Source of the DNA: Fomitopsis serialis
Taxonomy: Eukaryota; Basidiomycota; Agaricomycetes; Polyporales; Fomitopsidaceae
Direction: 5' to 3'
Assembly: GCF_022376445.1 (NCBI RefSeq)
Contig: NW_025954973.1
Location: forward strand, 310,001-374,000
Length of the DNA: 64,000 nucleotides
Part shown: positions 23,958-35,376 of the stretch, piece by piece
How the letters are laid out: every line of letters starts with the position of its first letter
How positions within the stretch are numbered: the stretch's first letter is position 1
Notes under the pieces: generated by a model
Seen by the model: only the letters and a program-made list of their open reading frames with translations
What the model was told of the DNA's origin: nothing
Database searches by the model: none
Translations under genes and position numbers: made by a program

Positions 23958-24876
23958 ATGGCTGCCCCCGGCAAATTCGACCCAAACAACGCGCAGAATC
24001 TCGTTGAGGTATGCACCTACATTGAGGAACAGCCCTGCTAGAGCTGATGGTAATGGTGGAATAGATCGAAAAACAGTGAGCACATGAACGTTAGATTTCA
24101 GGGAGGAATTGACGGGGCGGGCAGGTTTGCAGTCAAGGCAGTCGAGCATGCCCAGGTGCGCTGCCCCACTCTACCGTATACTCTCACCCCTTATGGGGTC
24201 TCTAGACGTACTGGAGTATTCTTGAGAAGGTCCCGCCTCGCGAGCTCAAGCTCACCAAGTGAGTCTGTCCTCTCAAGGTCCAGACTACGACATAGATACA
24301 AACGGGGCTCGGGCAGGATCGATGATGAGATCTTTGAGCATACAATAGCGGACTTTCCGGAGCTGAAGGATGAGAACTACGCGAAGATCACTGTCTTGGA
24401 CGAGGACTGGTTGAAGAGCAAGGAGGGCAAAGAGCGGTGGCGAAAGTTCATCGAGTCGTGAGTACCGCCTGTCAGGATGCTGTACCCCAGTGAACTCAAA
24501 TATCGGGTACCTGCGCTTTTGGTGGTATCGCGCTAGATACGAGAAGAAGGTGAAAGACTACAACTTCGGCTCGCTCATACGCACGGACGCGAGGGATGAG
24601 TACGGAGAGAAGAACACGATTTTCGGTGCGTCCACGCCCATGATTACCACAGGGCGACCTACCTGACTTCTATGTCGTCCAGTAACGCGGATGCAGTTCT
24701 ACGCGTTCGAGGTGAAACTTTTGCGCCCCTTCACCTGCACCGCGTTACTCACGACAGTCTAGATTGCACGCAACAGGCTCGGTCTTAACGACACCGCACA
24801 CGAGGTCGCGAAGAAGGAAGCTGAAAAGGAGCGCCAGAAAGCTGAAAAGCAGAAGGCCAAGAAGTCCGCTTCGTGA
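23958..24876 (+). CDS. PBDC1/Chp1 family protein, eEF1A-linked chaperone
   Basis: Member of the PBDC1 (polysaccharide biosynthesis domain-containing 1) family, whose yeast member YPL225W (Chp1) is reported as a co-translational chaperone for eEF1A. Start ATG 23958, stop 24874-24876. Spliced landmarks are MAAPGKFDPNNAQNLVE, IEKQFAVKAVEHAQ, TYWSILEKVPPRELKLTKIDDEIFEHTIADFPELK, VLDEDWLKSKEGKERWRKFIE, YEKKVKDYNFGSLIRTDARDEYGEKNTIFVTRMQFYAFEIARNRLGLND. A basic Lys/Ala-rich tail (KKEAEKERQKAEKQKAKKSAS) ends the protein. Exon 2 is an 11-base microexon (24065-24075, encoding IEK plus two bases). No frame problem. Small cytosolic protein; the family call is strong, the function is taken from the family. 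Confidence 0.9.
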
Positions 24877-25392
24877 GCGGGGCTGGCTTCCTGTTTCACC
24901 AGGGGTGGCCTTCTGTAAGTTACGGTGGTCGTTGTATGCATTGGGACGCTGGTGCAATGGCGAAATAACGATCAGAACGCTCAAATCCCTGACGCAATCT
25001 TGTGACCAGACTTGAGGCTGAGGATGGGCAGCAAATGTGCAGAACAAACGACCTGACATCGCATATACCCAAAATTACACTCCACGTATGTATGAAGCGG
25101 CCAGCTATATGTGCCGCCTCCAGGTACAGCAATCGCAGTTTCTAGTTCGATCGCACCAAGCAGCAGCCGCACGCCGCTGGACCACCATTGTGCTCTGCGA
25201 TCCTTACGTGCAGATACATACACCTCTCCTATCGTATTATATCGTGTTAAAACATCTCGTCGCTGAGCGAATGACAATTCATCGGTAAAGCCCTCTGCGG
25301 CAGAAACATTACATGAGCGTAGTATATGCAGTGAACCAATATCTACCATAAATACACACATCAGCACGGCAACCCTAGCTTGCCCAGAATCC
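24877..25392. other. Intergenic, convergent 3' flanks
   Basis: Lies between the convergent stops of the PBDC1-type gene and LCB1. No gene seen on either strand. It should contain both polyadenylation regions. Confidence 0.5.
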
Positions 25393-27259
25393 TCAACGAC
25401 GTTTACTCAACACCTTTACGCACGAGGCCTTGATAGCGTTCGCAGCCTTCTCGCAGTCTTTCTTGGACAGAGCAGAGCTGATAGCGAGACGGATGCTCGG
25501 GCGAACCTCGATCAGTTCTTGGTCCCGCAGCCTCTTCGCGCGAGTGATCAATACGCCCTGTGCAAGCACATCCTCCACGATGTCCTGCAGGAGGCGTTCC
25601 TCTAGCTCCGCATCGAAGTGCGGGGGGTGCCGCGGGCGGACAGACGTAGGGTTGGATAGCTTGGCCGACGTGGGGGACAGCGGCGAGGCCGGCATAGTGG
25701 GGGTCAACGGCGTCGGCGATAGCAATGGCGTCGGCGACAGTAGCTGCGCGGGCGCGGGCGAAGGAGAGCGGACATTGATGTGAATGACAGCACTGGCGGG
25801 GTGCGAGGGGATGACGATGCAGTCCACCTTGTCTAAGATGGCGCGCACTGCCCGGACGTTCTCCTGGAGCGTAGTGAGGATGGAAGGTGTGGTGCGTAGT
25901 ATGTTTATCCCTTCTGACGCAGCGACGGTCATCAGGGGCGGCATTGCCGCCGAGAAGACATAAGATGTCCCGTTAATGCGCTTAGACATAGCAGTCAGAG
26001 AGACCAGTGAATCGTACACGAGACATTATACGCACCTGATGTTTGACTACTATGTTTGATCCGGCGCAGAAACCTCCGGTTGCAGTAAGACCGTTGGCTA
26101 CTGAACCAACAAGCATGTCGACTTGGGAGGCCTGAGGACCCGGTTTAGCTTCCCTCATACAAGCGAGATAGGCAGACATACAGGGACGTTGTAGAGCTCG
26201 GTAAGACCGCGCCCAGTGCGACCCACGCTCCCGAACGAGACGCTCTCATCGAGGATCAAGCGATACTTATACTTGTGCTTGAGTTCAATAAGCTTCGGGA
26301 GGTCGGACATCACTCCATCGTGGTCGAAGATGCCCTCCGTAACAATGAAACGCCGCGTCAAGGGCCAGTTCTTCTTGATCCGCTCCTTCTCAACGCTCTC
26401 CAGTACGTGCTGCAGGCTCCCCATGTCGTTGTGATCATACCAGCGCACAGTGCACCGCGAGATCTCCAAGCCCTTCTGAATAGCGAAATTCACACTGCGG
26501 TCTGCCACGATAATGTCGCCACGCTTGCAGAAGGCAGGAATGACGGAGGAGATCGTGGAGAACGCCTGAGAGTACAAGATGGCGGCCTCCGTGCCCAGGA
26601 AGTCCGCAATGTCCTGCTCAAGCTGAGTCTGGACGTCTGCACAGCCATCAGTATGGGCGCCAAGCGACGTCGAGCCAGCACGCACCCTGTGAACCGTAGA
26701 AACCAGGAGGGCTGCAGCTCCCCAAGCCGTATCTCCGTAGGATATCAACACAACGCTCCTTGATCGTCTGGTTCCCTGCGAGACCGGTGAAGTTGTAGCT
26801 AGCCAGGTTCAGCACCGTCTTCCCATTCGCGAGTTTGGGCTTCGGTCCATTCGGGCCAGCAATGACCGGAACAGAATCGAGCTCAGCGCGTTCGGCCTCG
26901 TCCAAGGGCTGAGTGAGGGATTCCGGGGACCATTCATCTACAAGCTCGTTGATTTCCTATCGCGCAGGGTCAGAACACGTCTGCTGCGCGCCAGCCTGGA
27001 CGCACACCTTTTCGGAGAACTCGATGAAATGTTTTCCCGACGCTTCAGCCTTTGTCCTGGATTGGAGTAGCGTACGGATGGCGAAGATGATGAGGATGAC
27101 CTCGAGGAGAGTACGGCCAGGATCGTCGCGGTGGGAGGACTTCACATATCGTGCGATGACCGCTGAGCCGGGTATTTTGAAGAAGTTGGACTCCAACGTC
27201 TCATAGGACTGAGCGACGAGCGTGAAGAGGGGCTCTAAGCTCGACGTGGCCGTACTCAT
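25393..27259 (-). CDS. LCB1: Serine palmitoyltransferase subunit 1 (LCB1)
   Basis: Subunit of the ER complex that condenses serine with palmitoyl-CoA, the first step of sphingolipid synthesis. Exons 27008-27259, 26686-26956, 26182-26636, 26036-26131 and 25393-25980 sum to 1662 bases (553 residues), all in phase. An N-terminal membrane helix (LLEVILIIFAIRTLL) is followed by the alpha-oxoamine synthase fold: NGKTVLNLASYNFTGLAGN, RYGLGSCSPPGFYGS, QLEQDIADFLGTEAAILYSQAFSTISSVIPAFCKRGD, FIVTEGIFDHDGVMSDLPKLIELKHKYKYRLILDESVSFGSVGRTGRG. As expected for LCB1, the region where LCB2 carries the PLP lysine reads VGSVANGLTATGGFCAG without it. A Pro/Ser/Thr-rich insert (residues ~415-455) is likely a disordered surface loop. 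It shares a 230-base divergent promoter with the next gene. Intact. Confidence 0.95.
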
Positions 27260-27489
27260 CGTGAAGGTCGACTTGGTGATGGGTGTCGACGACGAAGAGT
27301 CCAGCGCGTTCAGACTAACACCAATATTATAGGATATGTTGACTTATCTTTAATCGCCGTAATCAATATCAGCGGCAATTTCCAAAAGTAGGGTTATGCG
27401 TTCCGCTGCAGCACCAGCGCTGTTCGTAGGCCGAGCTCACTGCCGCATGCGACGACGACGAACCTGAGCTTCGCGCTCGTCCAACGACG
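27260..27489. promoter_or_regulatory. Bidirectional promoter between LCB1 and the 27.5 kb gene
   Basis: Only 230 bases separate the two divergent start codons, so both promoters must share this interval. It is locally AT-rich (27310-27400) against GC-rich flanks. No certain TATA element. Confidence 0.45.
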
Positions 27490-29916
27490 ATGGCGTACTC
27501 TCCCTCCCATCGCCCGGCAGCGTCTATGTCTACGACCAATCTTGTACCGCCTCAAATGGATATGAGGCAGCGGCGAATGACCTCGCCCTCGCTCCCACCA
27601 CCATCGCCGCTCAATCTGGTCAGTGTTCCCGCACATATGCGTGCTCCACGCGTTGAACGCGTAATGAGCAGCCAGAACCGGTGTATGGGCACCGACGCCC
27701 TCCGTCGCCCCTGAGGAAGGCAACGACAATCGACCCTAACACGGGCGAGATCAGCGAGTCCGAAGATGGCTCTGTGCACCAGTCGGAGGGTTCGCACGAA
27801 GGCAGGTCGTGGACACGCTCACACTCCCCGTCTCCATCGGTTGCGAAGTTTGCGGCCAACATTGCTCAGCGAGTAGGGTCGCTCGTGAACAGCGTGAGTC
27901 CTGGATCGCGCACGAACGACCTGCCTACGGACGACGAGCTCGAGGCAGAGGCCGAACGACAACGAGAGTGGAGCAGGCGAGAGGCTGAGCGTATTATGCG
28001 CCAGGAGGCTGAAGACCGGCGGACTGTCGAGCAGCGCGTCATGGCGATGCTCAACGGCGCTGATGGAGGATCTCCTAACTCGCTTCCACTGCCGCCTTCG
28101 CGCTCCCAAACTATGCCGCCAGGCACGCCCCCATCTCCAACTTCGCAGAAGGACAGCAGCTGGTGGGCAGCTGCGAAGAACAAGCTGACGCCGACCAAGG
28201 AGTCCCTTACCCCGCACAGCAAGTCATCCACGAAACCAAGGTCCGCGAGAAGGAGCAAGAGAAAGGAAAGAAGAAGAAAGAGAAGCAGAGGCAGAAGAGC
28301 AAGGACAGCGATTGGCCAGCTGCACCCGAGAGCAAATTCGAGGATCCTGCGTTCATGACACTAGGTCTCGCGGCCGCCTCGTCAGGTTTGACAACACCAG
28401 TGCGACCCATATCCGCCGCGCTATCGTCTCCAGGTTCATTCCATCCGCCACCAAGTCTCACGGCGTCTCCCCTGCGCTCAGGCGACGGATCTTCACATGG
28501 ACAGCCTATCTACGCGCAGTTCAACGTTCAGGGCAGTCTTGACGTGCCGACTACACTATTGACCATCGCCAAGCGTTTCGAAAAACTGGAGAAATGGACT
28601 GTTGGTCACGTCCGAGCCTTGGAGGAACGCATGGACGACGTAGAGCGGTGGCTCGTGGAGAAGGAGAAGGAGAAAGAAACGGGCACGAAACCGAGAGTGA
28701 ACGGAACAGACGCTGAAGGGGAAGGTGGCCTGAGTGAGGTTCGAGAAGAACTGGCAGAGATGCAGGCCCGCGTGAGTGAGTTGGGTCGCGAGATGGCCAA
28801 GCTCATAACGGCGCCGGGCAACCTCGCCTCGGGCCCCTCCCGCAACTCTGCTGCCATCGCGCGTGCGCCCTCTGCGACCTCGGCCGTCGCGGTCCGTTCC
28901 ATCTCTCAGAATGTCGCTACGAGTCCAACATCTACGCCACCGCGCGTAGCTGCATCCGTCAGTCCACCCACGACCACTGCGGTGGGTTCCTCGCGGAACT
29001 CGCGAACGCGTCTTCCGTACCCTACAGGCGACTATGCTACTCCACCGGACAGTACAATGTTCGGACAAGGCGCATTCTCACCTCCTAATTCCCCTCCATC
29101 GTCAATCACCTCTGCCACTAGGCATCGACACATGTCAATCTCCGGGCTGCCGGGGCAAGGCATGGCCTCCGTCAGTATCTCACCTTCTGGCGTTCCCGCG
29201 GAGAGTCGCCCATGTCTGCTGCCAGCCCGCCGGCATTGTCCCCCCCAAGCCTCCCTGCTGCACGCACCAACAGCGTGAGCCCGACCCCGAAGCGGTACAC
29301 TGTCGCACTCGACAAGCCGATTATGAAGCGCGGGTATCGTGAGAGCTACGAGGAACGCGAACTTCCAGTCACACCTCACCGGCGTAGTCAATCCAGAGAG
29401 ATCAGCACTGCGTTCTTCTCGACGTCTCCATTGTCCACCTCGCCGAAGCCTGATGCCGACGACTCGGACAGCGACTCGGGTGCCAACGAGGAGACCGTTG
29501 GCAAGTCAGCCGGGCGACGCTCCGGTATTGCTGCAGCAGCCGCCTCGGATGCAACAGACGACGAGGAACGAAGATCACCGTCTGTTTCACCCATCTCGAC
29601 ACCGTCTGCGAAGCGTGCACGCCCGCAGACGATGTACGGCTCGCAATTCTCGATCGCTGCGCCGTCTCCTGTCACTCCCCTGAACGTCCGCCTGCGTTCG
29701 CGGTCAACCGACAGGTTTGGATTGGGGATATCAGATAGCAACGGCGCGCCCGTGCCCGCTACCCTCACGTCCAAGTTCGTGGACCCGCTGGTTGTGCGCC
29801 GACAAACAAAGGATGCCTTGACGGGTGTCCAGCCGAACCCACCAAAGGTGATGCCTGGGAAGCCCAGGGCACCTGTAGGAGAGTTGGTGGCTTTCTTCGA
29901 TCAGGATAAGGCGTGA
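27490..29916 (+). CDS. Uncharacterised Ser/Pro-rich protein with central coiled coils, two frame breaks
   Basis: Not recognised. Exon 1 is 27490-27622 and exon 2 27676-29916, joined as NLVK-PVYGHRRPPSPLRK. The protein has a disordered N-terminal part, an acidic/Arg-rich helix (DELEAEAERQREWSRREAERIMRQEAEDRRTVEQRV), a highly basic stretch (KEQEKGKKKKEKQRQK), a second coiled coil (TIAKRFEKLEKWTVGHVRALEERMDDVERWLVEKEKEKE, then VREELAEMQARVSELGREMAKL), a Ser/Thr/Pro-rich segment and a C-terminal part ending VGELVAFFDQDKA. The frame must gain one base near 28210-28214 (in a CCCC run, at LTP-AQQVIHETK) and one near 29203-29206. The exon sum plus two bases is divisible by three, so the two breaks together restore a single long protein. 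It could be a cytoskeletal or polarity scaffold, but that is a guess from composition. Confidence 0.65.
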
Positions 29917-30267
29917 GGGTGTGTTTCTTGGACGTCCGGACGTTACGACGAAGTTTACATTATCACTCGCATGCTGAATCTCTTCGTATTGCTGTCATGC
30001 AGCGGTTACCCCACTCTGTCAATGCTCTGTTCGTGTGAGTTCTGTGTAGTTACCCGTTACGAGTCGTTATGACGAATGCACGCCCCTTGTCCGCATCGAC
30101 TAGTATCCAGTGCATAAGTAAGTCGATCCATTCGGTTGCATACAAGGTAAGTACATATTGACATCATACGTTGGCATACAAAACTGCGTACATGTTGTTA
30201 CTGTTGGCTACATAGATGCATGTCCGTCCAGTGGGTCTGGTGTGAAGGGAATGTAACACCGCGGGAT
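29917..30267. other. Intergenic, convergent 3' flanks
   Basis: About 350 bases between convergent stops; AT-rich, no gene seen. Confidence 0.5.
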
Positions 30268-31600
30268 TTATTGGTAGGTCGGATCCCCTGGAAGTTCAGG
30301 TGGATAACAGTTCCCTTGCCCAGTAGACAGGAGTGACTGCACGTATCTCTGAGTGAGAATCGATGTCTTCATGGCTCTCGCCTGAGGTGTGTCGATGGGC
30401 ACGACGCCGAAGTCGGCGCGCATCCGCGCAGCGAACCCCACGTCCCTCGCTTCGCGCTCAAAGATCTGGACGTGTGCGTCCCTGGCCCACTTCATGGCCT
30501 GCACGAGCGCCTCGTATGCGAGCTGCAGCGTCTCCCACATGCCGTCGTCCGACACGGCCACAGCGATCGCGTTCCTCCAGAAGCCCTCGAGGAACTTCGC
30601 TCGCTGGTACATGGATGAGATCTGTCCGCCGTAGAACGCAAAGCACTCGGATGCCACGCGGTTGAGGCGCTGCTTCCGCCCGACGCCTTGGCGGAGACCA
30701 GGGTTCGGTACGTACAGTGGCGACCTGTCGCCGGAAACGTCGAAGGGGACCTTCATGGGTAGGAGCGCATTGAGGAGCTCGTCGTTGTCGTGCGTGTACA
30801 GGTACCTCATGAGGGGCTCGAAGGCCTGGGGCATCGGCAAGCAGCAGGTCACCAACGGAATGCGGTATCCGTTTGCGATCTCGCCACCCGAGAAGATGAT
30901 CTGGTTCGGAGGGGGCCGCGGGCGGGATTCGGGCATCTGCGAGGGTAGCCGCCCGCAGTTCGCGACGAGGATGACCGCGTGGATGGTATAACGATCACCT
31001 CCCGGCCGCGGCCGTCAAGGTTGTTGGCTCTGTCGGAAGGAGAGCCTGTGGAGGGCTCCGCGGGAGAGTGGATCGCAAGAGCGTGGGTCGGTAGACACGT
31101 TAGGCCAGTGTCCGTGACGATGAGGTTGACTTCAGATCTGACGGCCAATCGCGGCGGATCGACACGGCACTTCTCGAAGACACCCATCAACCTGTAAGAC
31201 ACGTCTGGTGAGTGAAGTGGCTCATGGGATGTGATGAGAGTCCACGCATACCTGGTACCCATGGACGCGAGTGCTTCGCGTGCGTACTCGACGGGGATGT
31301 CTGCCAGTTCTGGTTCGAACTTTCCTATCATGTGGGACAGCACCGGAGGTAGTGGGGGCCTCTCGATGGTCTCTGGTACAGACACCACGAGCGAATCCTC
31401 GACGTAGGGGTCCAACCTTCCGATGTGGACGAGGTTGGCTGCGCCATCCTGACGTTCTCTTCGGGGCGTTCGAAGTATTCAGAGTGGAACGGACGTCGGG
31501 TCCTGAGTTTCGCGGAGAGTACAAGTCTTCGAGACGCTGAGAGGGCCTTCTGTTTAGAGCTGAGGGTGAGGGCGTCTAGCTTGAATTCGCGGAAACGCAT
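30268..31600 (-). CDS. Clp1-like (clampless1 family) protein, paralogue 1
   Basis: Homologue of the mushroom clp1 product, a nuclear protein needed for clamp formation downstream of the A (homeodomain) mating genes in Coprinopsis. The start is ATG 31600 (MRFREFKLDALTLS). The assignment rests on colinear matches with the clp1 gene at 54.4 kb of this window: DIPVEYAREALASMG against DVPIEYIQDELARNG, VFEKCRVDPP against VLEHVEVTPP, PTHALAIHSPA against PTHMLAVYKKD, ANCGRLPS against TNCAHLPS, CLPMPQAFEPLMRYLYTHDNDELLNALLP against GLPSPEHFRELMCYMYTKRADELLSELLP, and FLEGFWRNAIAVAVSDDGMWETLQLAYEAL against VQGVWRNACALGVFDDGLWGMLDLAWDVY. An intron sits near 31190-31260. Single bases seem to be missing near 31434-31439 and 30987-30992. 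The end is YPPELPGDPTYQ, with stop at 30268. Confidence 0.75.
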
Positions 31601-33223
31601 GCCGGTTTATATAGGGCGAGGGGGGCTGGTGGCCAAGGACGAATGCGACGAACATAGGGGCGAAGCGGGCCATTTTATACCAAGCAAAGAGCGTGGATCG
31701 CCCTGTCTGATGCAGCCTCTGTGCAGGGTATGAGCGTAGTCGGATTGATTCCTGCCTGCTAAGGAAGTTGTTTGGCGACCTGCAAATACGGACCCACGAA
31801 CCAAAGTAGTTTCAAATACGCGCCCTGTTCCTTCATTTGGATAGTTGTGTGCGCGACGGAAGAACAAAACTTGCCGCCAGTCCACAAGAGTTCCCGTATC
31901 GGATGAATACGCACCTTGTTCTCCATGGCAGGGGGGAACATGATACAAGATCCTGACTACAACATGTCGCACCTTCTGCGTCGTAGCATGAACAGCCCTA
32001 GTGACAGCGGCCTGTTCCGAGTCGATGTACCAAAGACTAGGGTCCCGAAAGACTTTCGACGGAGCTGTAGACATCTATAAGCTCGATATCAGCTTGAGAG
32101 GGTGACGCATATGAGAAGGATGAATGGCATGCATATTTGGTACTGTGAGACATAATGGAGTGCTCAACGCGTGTTGCCCGCGCGTGTCGTGAGCCACTCG
32201 TTACCGGCCACATTTGAAACGCGGACGCCGGTCCGATGTCCAGTGGCAACTATTGGCAAGATCCGACTTGAAGGTGATACCACGGCCTTGGCTGAACAAG
32301 TCGAGAGTGCGACAGCAGCGTATGCATTCACATATCTGTCGAGCAAAGCAGGACGGAACGATCATGATCCTCGTCATGATAGGGATCGTTATTGGCAGTC
32401 AGACATGCTGCTGAGAGTGTGGTACCAAGCAGTCAGGGTGCCATCCAGGGAACGGACATTCGAAAACGCTGGGGAGATACGGGTCGAGGCGACCATGCAG
32501 AAAGACGGAGCTATTCATCCATAGTTCCAGCCAGGGCCTCAGGATCGCTGATACAAATGCACCTGTCCACTGCGACAGTGTACATGGACAACACTAGATA
32601 TGAGGCACACACCTAAGTAGCAGAAAGCTGCATACATGGGCGTGGGAGAGGTGGTAGAACTCTGGAGCATCGGTTGTCCATCCTGGTAACAGCACCTAGG
32701 CACAGACGGATTGTCATTCAGACAACACAAGCTCCTCTGAGAACGACTTACTTCATTGATGACTGCGAATCACGGTCGTGGACCAAGAAGACCATGGTTT
32801 CAAGACTCGTGAACCGGACGCTTCGCTGTCAGCCTCAGGCTCAGTGTTCAAGTGAAATAATGAACCCAAACATGGCTCCCACAATCTCTGTACTGAGCGC
32901 ACAACCTGTAGTATGTCGAAGGCGAGCTGCGAGAGTGAGCATATCTATGACAAGAAAGACGTAGGAAGAGGACAACTATTGCGATATATGCGCCCGCTCA
33001 TGTCAGCGTGGGGAAGTTGACGCCGGCGCCCGTGCAAAGCATCAGTACCGATTTCAAGATGAGCAGAGCACCGCGAACTGAAAACAACCGTCGAAGGGCA
33101 ACAACAAGATAGGATGATATAGTTCCAACGATGAGTTCCAAACTAACGACAGCAAAACATCAGTCCGTGTTTGATACTATTACTACACGACAATAACTTA
33201 TCATCTCGAGTCGTGTCTCAGCG
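31601..33223. other. Gene-poor stretch
   Basis: About 1.6 kb with no protein I can support. 31601 onward holds the promoter of the minus-strand clp1-like gene; a TATATA-like string at 31609-31615 lies just upstream of its ATG. Minus-strand frames at 31.6-32.3 kb are open but lack family features, and I could not link them by splicing. They may belong to a diverged or decayed gene. Confidence 0.3.
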
Positions 33224-35376
33224 TTACATAATGATGCACTCCTTTTCCTCTACCTTTGCAGTGGAGATACCCATATCCCTGAAGGTCTGCGGGCCTCGGT
33301 ATGTCGCCTGCATCGGCGGGCGCCCCGGGCTTGGTGCGCGGGACGGCAGCGACTGGGGCACGGGAAGGGAATTCGACGGGCCCGGGGCTCGGGACGAGGA
33401 GCGCTGGCCTTGCGCGGGGTACTGCCATTCCATCGGCACAGAGGGGTATGGAGCAGCGGAATGTGCCCTGCGATGGTATGCATATTGGTCCGGCGCTCTG
33501 TTTGGCGCGGGAGATGAACCACGCGAGCCAGTGGGTGTGTAGCCACGCGGAGGAATGGCAGAGGGTCCTCGCGAGGACGTTGCGCCGGGGCCCAAGGAAG
33601 ATTCGCGGCCCCGTGGAGGCCCGTTGGGTATTGGGAAGCCGGGCTGTTGCTGTGGAGGCGAGCGGCCGCGAAATGTGAGAGGGCGCACCTCTGCTGCTGG
33701 AGGGCAGTGTTGTGAATAACCGCCCTGTGGAGGTAGAGCAGTCATTCGGGGAGCCGCTGCGCCCGGGGGAGGCATGGGAGGCGCGGAGGCGACATTAGGA
33801 GGGGGATAGGCAGTAGAACCTGAGGTCATGGGCGGCGCATCGTTGCGCGGATTCGCCTCGGACCGCATGCGCGCCTGGGTGCGTTTGCGGACAAGAGTCG
33901 TCTCCGTGAGCTGCTCATGCTCCTTGCGCGACAGCGATTTTGATCTAGAGAGCGCTTGCAACCGCTCAGATGCATCAGCATTACCCTGTGAGCAGCCTGT
34001 CGAACCAGCCCAGTCAGCATTCGCGCTGGGCTACAGGACGTGTTAGATCCTCACCATCTGGTACCACTTCTGCGCCGCCACCAAGTCCTTCTCGCACCCC
34101 ACGCCCACTTCCATGTAGTACCCCATTGCGAACATCCCACTCGGCAGCCCCCTCCGCGCCGCACTCTCCGCGTACTGATACGCCAACCCTTCATCGCGCT
34201 CGAATATGCCCTCAGATCCGCACAAGAACCATTTGCTCAGCGCCATCTCCGCATCTGCGTCACCTTGGGCTGCCGCCAAGCCGTAGTATTGTACGCTCAG
34301 CGCGGCATCGAATGGGAAGCCACCCGCCTCGTCCGCGAGCTCGAATGCCTGCCCAAGCCGCGTCTGCGCGGGCCCGTGCATCAGGTACGCTGCGCGCTCG
34401 AGGTGCCGCCGCGCCTCGAGCGCGGGCGTGGAGCCCGGCGCAACATGCGGCGCGAGGAGGTATGGTTGGACGGAGAGGTTGGCCAATTCGTTCAGAAGGA
34501 GTAGGGCGTAGACGTAGGCAGGATGTGGCGTGTCCGCAGTGGAGAGGGCGGCAGCTTGCTTGAGCAGCGGCAGTGCTTGCTCTGGCGAACGCGGGAGGCC
34601 CAATTGACCCGATAGGTAAGCCATGCCTAGTCGCTAAGAGTGCGTTCTTCAGCTAGCCGTACGCAGGATCACAACATGGCGAGATGACGTACAAAGAGAC
34701 ACCCCGGCACGACATGCGCTGCACCATGCTCGTAACACTCTCTCGCATGTACTGCGTCTCCGAACTTCTCGAAGTCGCGCGCAAGGTCGAGCCACGCGGG
34801 GTCGTAGCCTGCCTTCGCCGCTTGTTCACACTGCGTGAACGCGCGCTTCGGATTATGCGCGATGTGTTGCGGGAACGCGCCGTTCGCCTCGCACGTCGAG
34901 TACAGGTAGACCGCTTCCGAGACGTATCCGGGTACGAAGCTCTGCATCGCCTTCTTGCGCCCCGCGAGTTTCTGAAGCATCGGGAGCGCGACGTCAACGA
35001 GGCGCTGCAGCTCTGGGTCCGTGACGCGCGCGGGTTTACCTGAAGGTGGGCGGCCGGGCTTCAGGCTGCTGGTAGTTGCCTGCAGACGCTGGGTGCGTTC
35101 GACGAGGTCAAGGACTTCATGACACCATGTCACTTGACCGGCCGGGTCGTAAGATGGCTCTTGAACGGCGTTGAGCTGCACGGATAGTGTTGCAACTGTG
35201 GGCAGACAGGTGATAAGAAATGCCGTAGATGGGTCATTCAGGAGCTCCTTTGCCGTGAATATCTTCGTGGGTTGATTATGACCAATAGGTGCAAGAGTAG
35301 GATATGACTGCGATGAAGCTGTATATGGGTTGTAAGCGTCGGGAGCAGATGCATAATTGTCGAACGCAAGTGCCAT
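33224..35376 (-). CDS. Sel1-repeat protein of the SKT5/CHS4 family, chitin synthase activator
   Basis: Relative of yeast Skt5/Chs4, which activates and targets chitin synthase III. The start ATG is at 35376 (MALAFDNYASAP); a consensus 3' splice site lies just before it, so an upstream exon is likely. Sel1-like helical repeats run through the middle: ALPMLQKLAGRKKAMQSFVPGYVSEAVYLYSTC, FTQCEQAAKAGYDPAWLDLARDFEKFGDAVHARECYEHGA, MAYLSGQLGLPRSPEQALPLLKQAA, AYLMHGPAQTRLGQAFELADEAGGF, ALSVQYYGLAAAQGDADAEMALSKWFLCG, YAESAARRGLPSGMFAMGYYMEVG. A basic segment and a long Pro/Gly/Ser-rich tail follow. The last four residues are CIIM, a CaaX prenylation motif as in yeast Chs4. A base seems to be missing in a G run near 33983-33987, just after the last intron, and the junction near 34640 is also uncertain. 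Confidence 0.8.
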
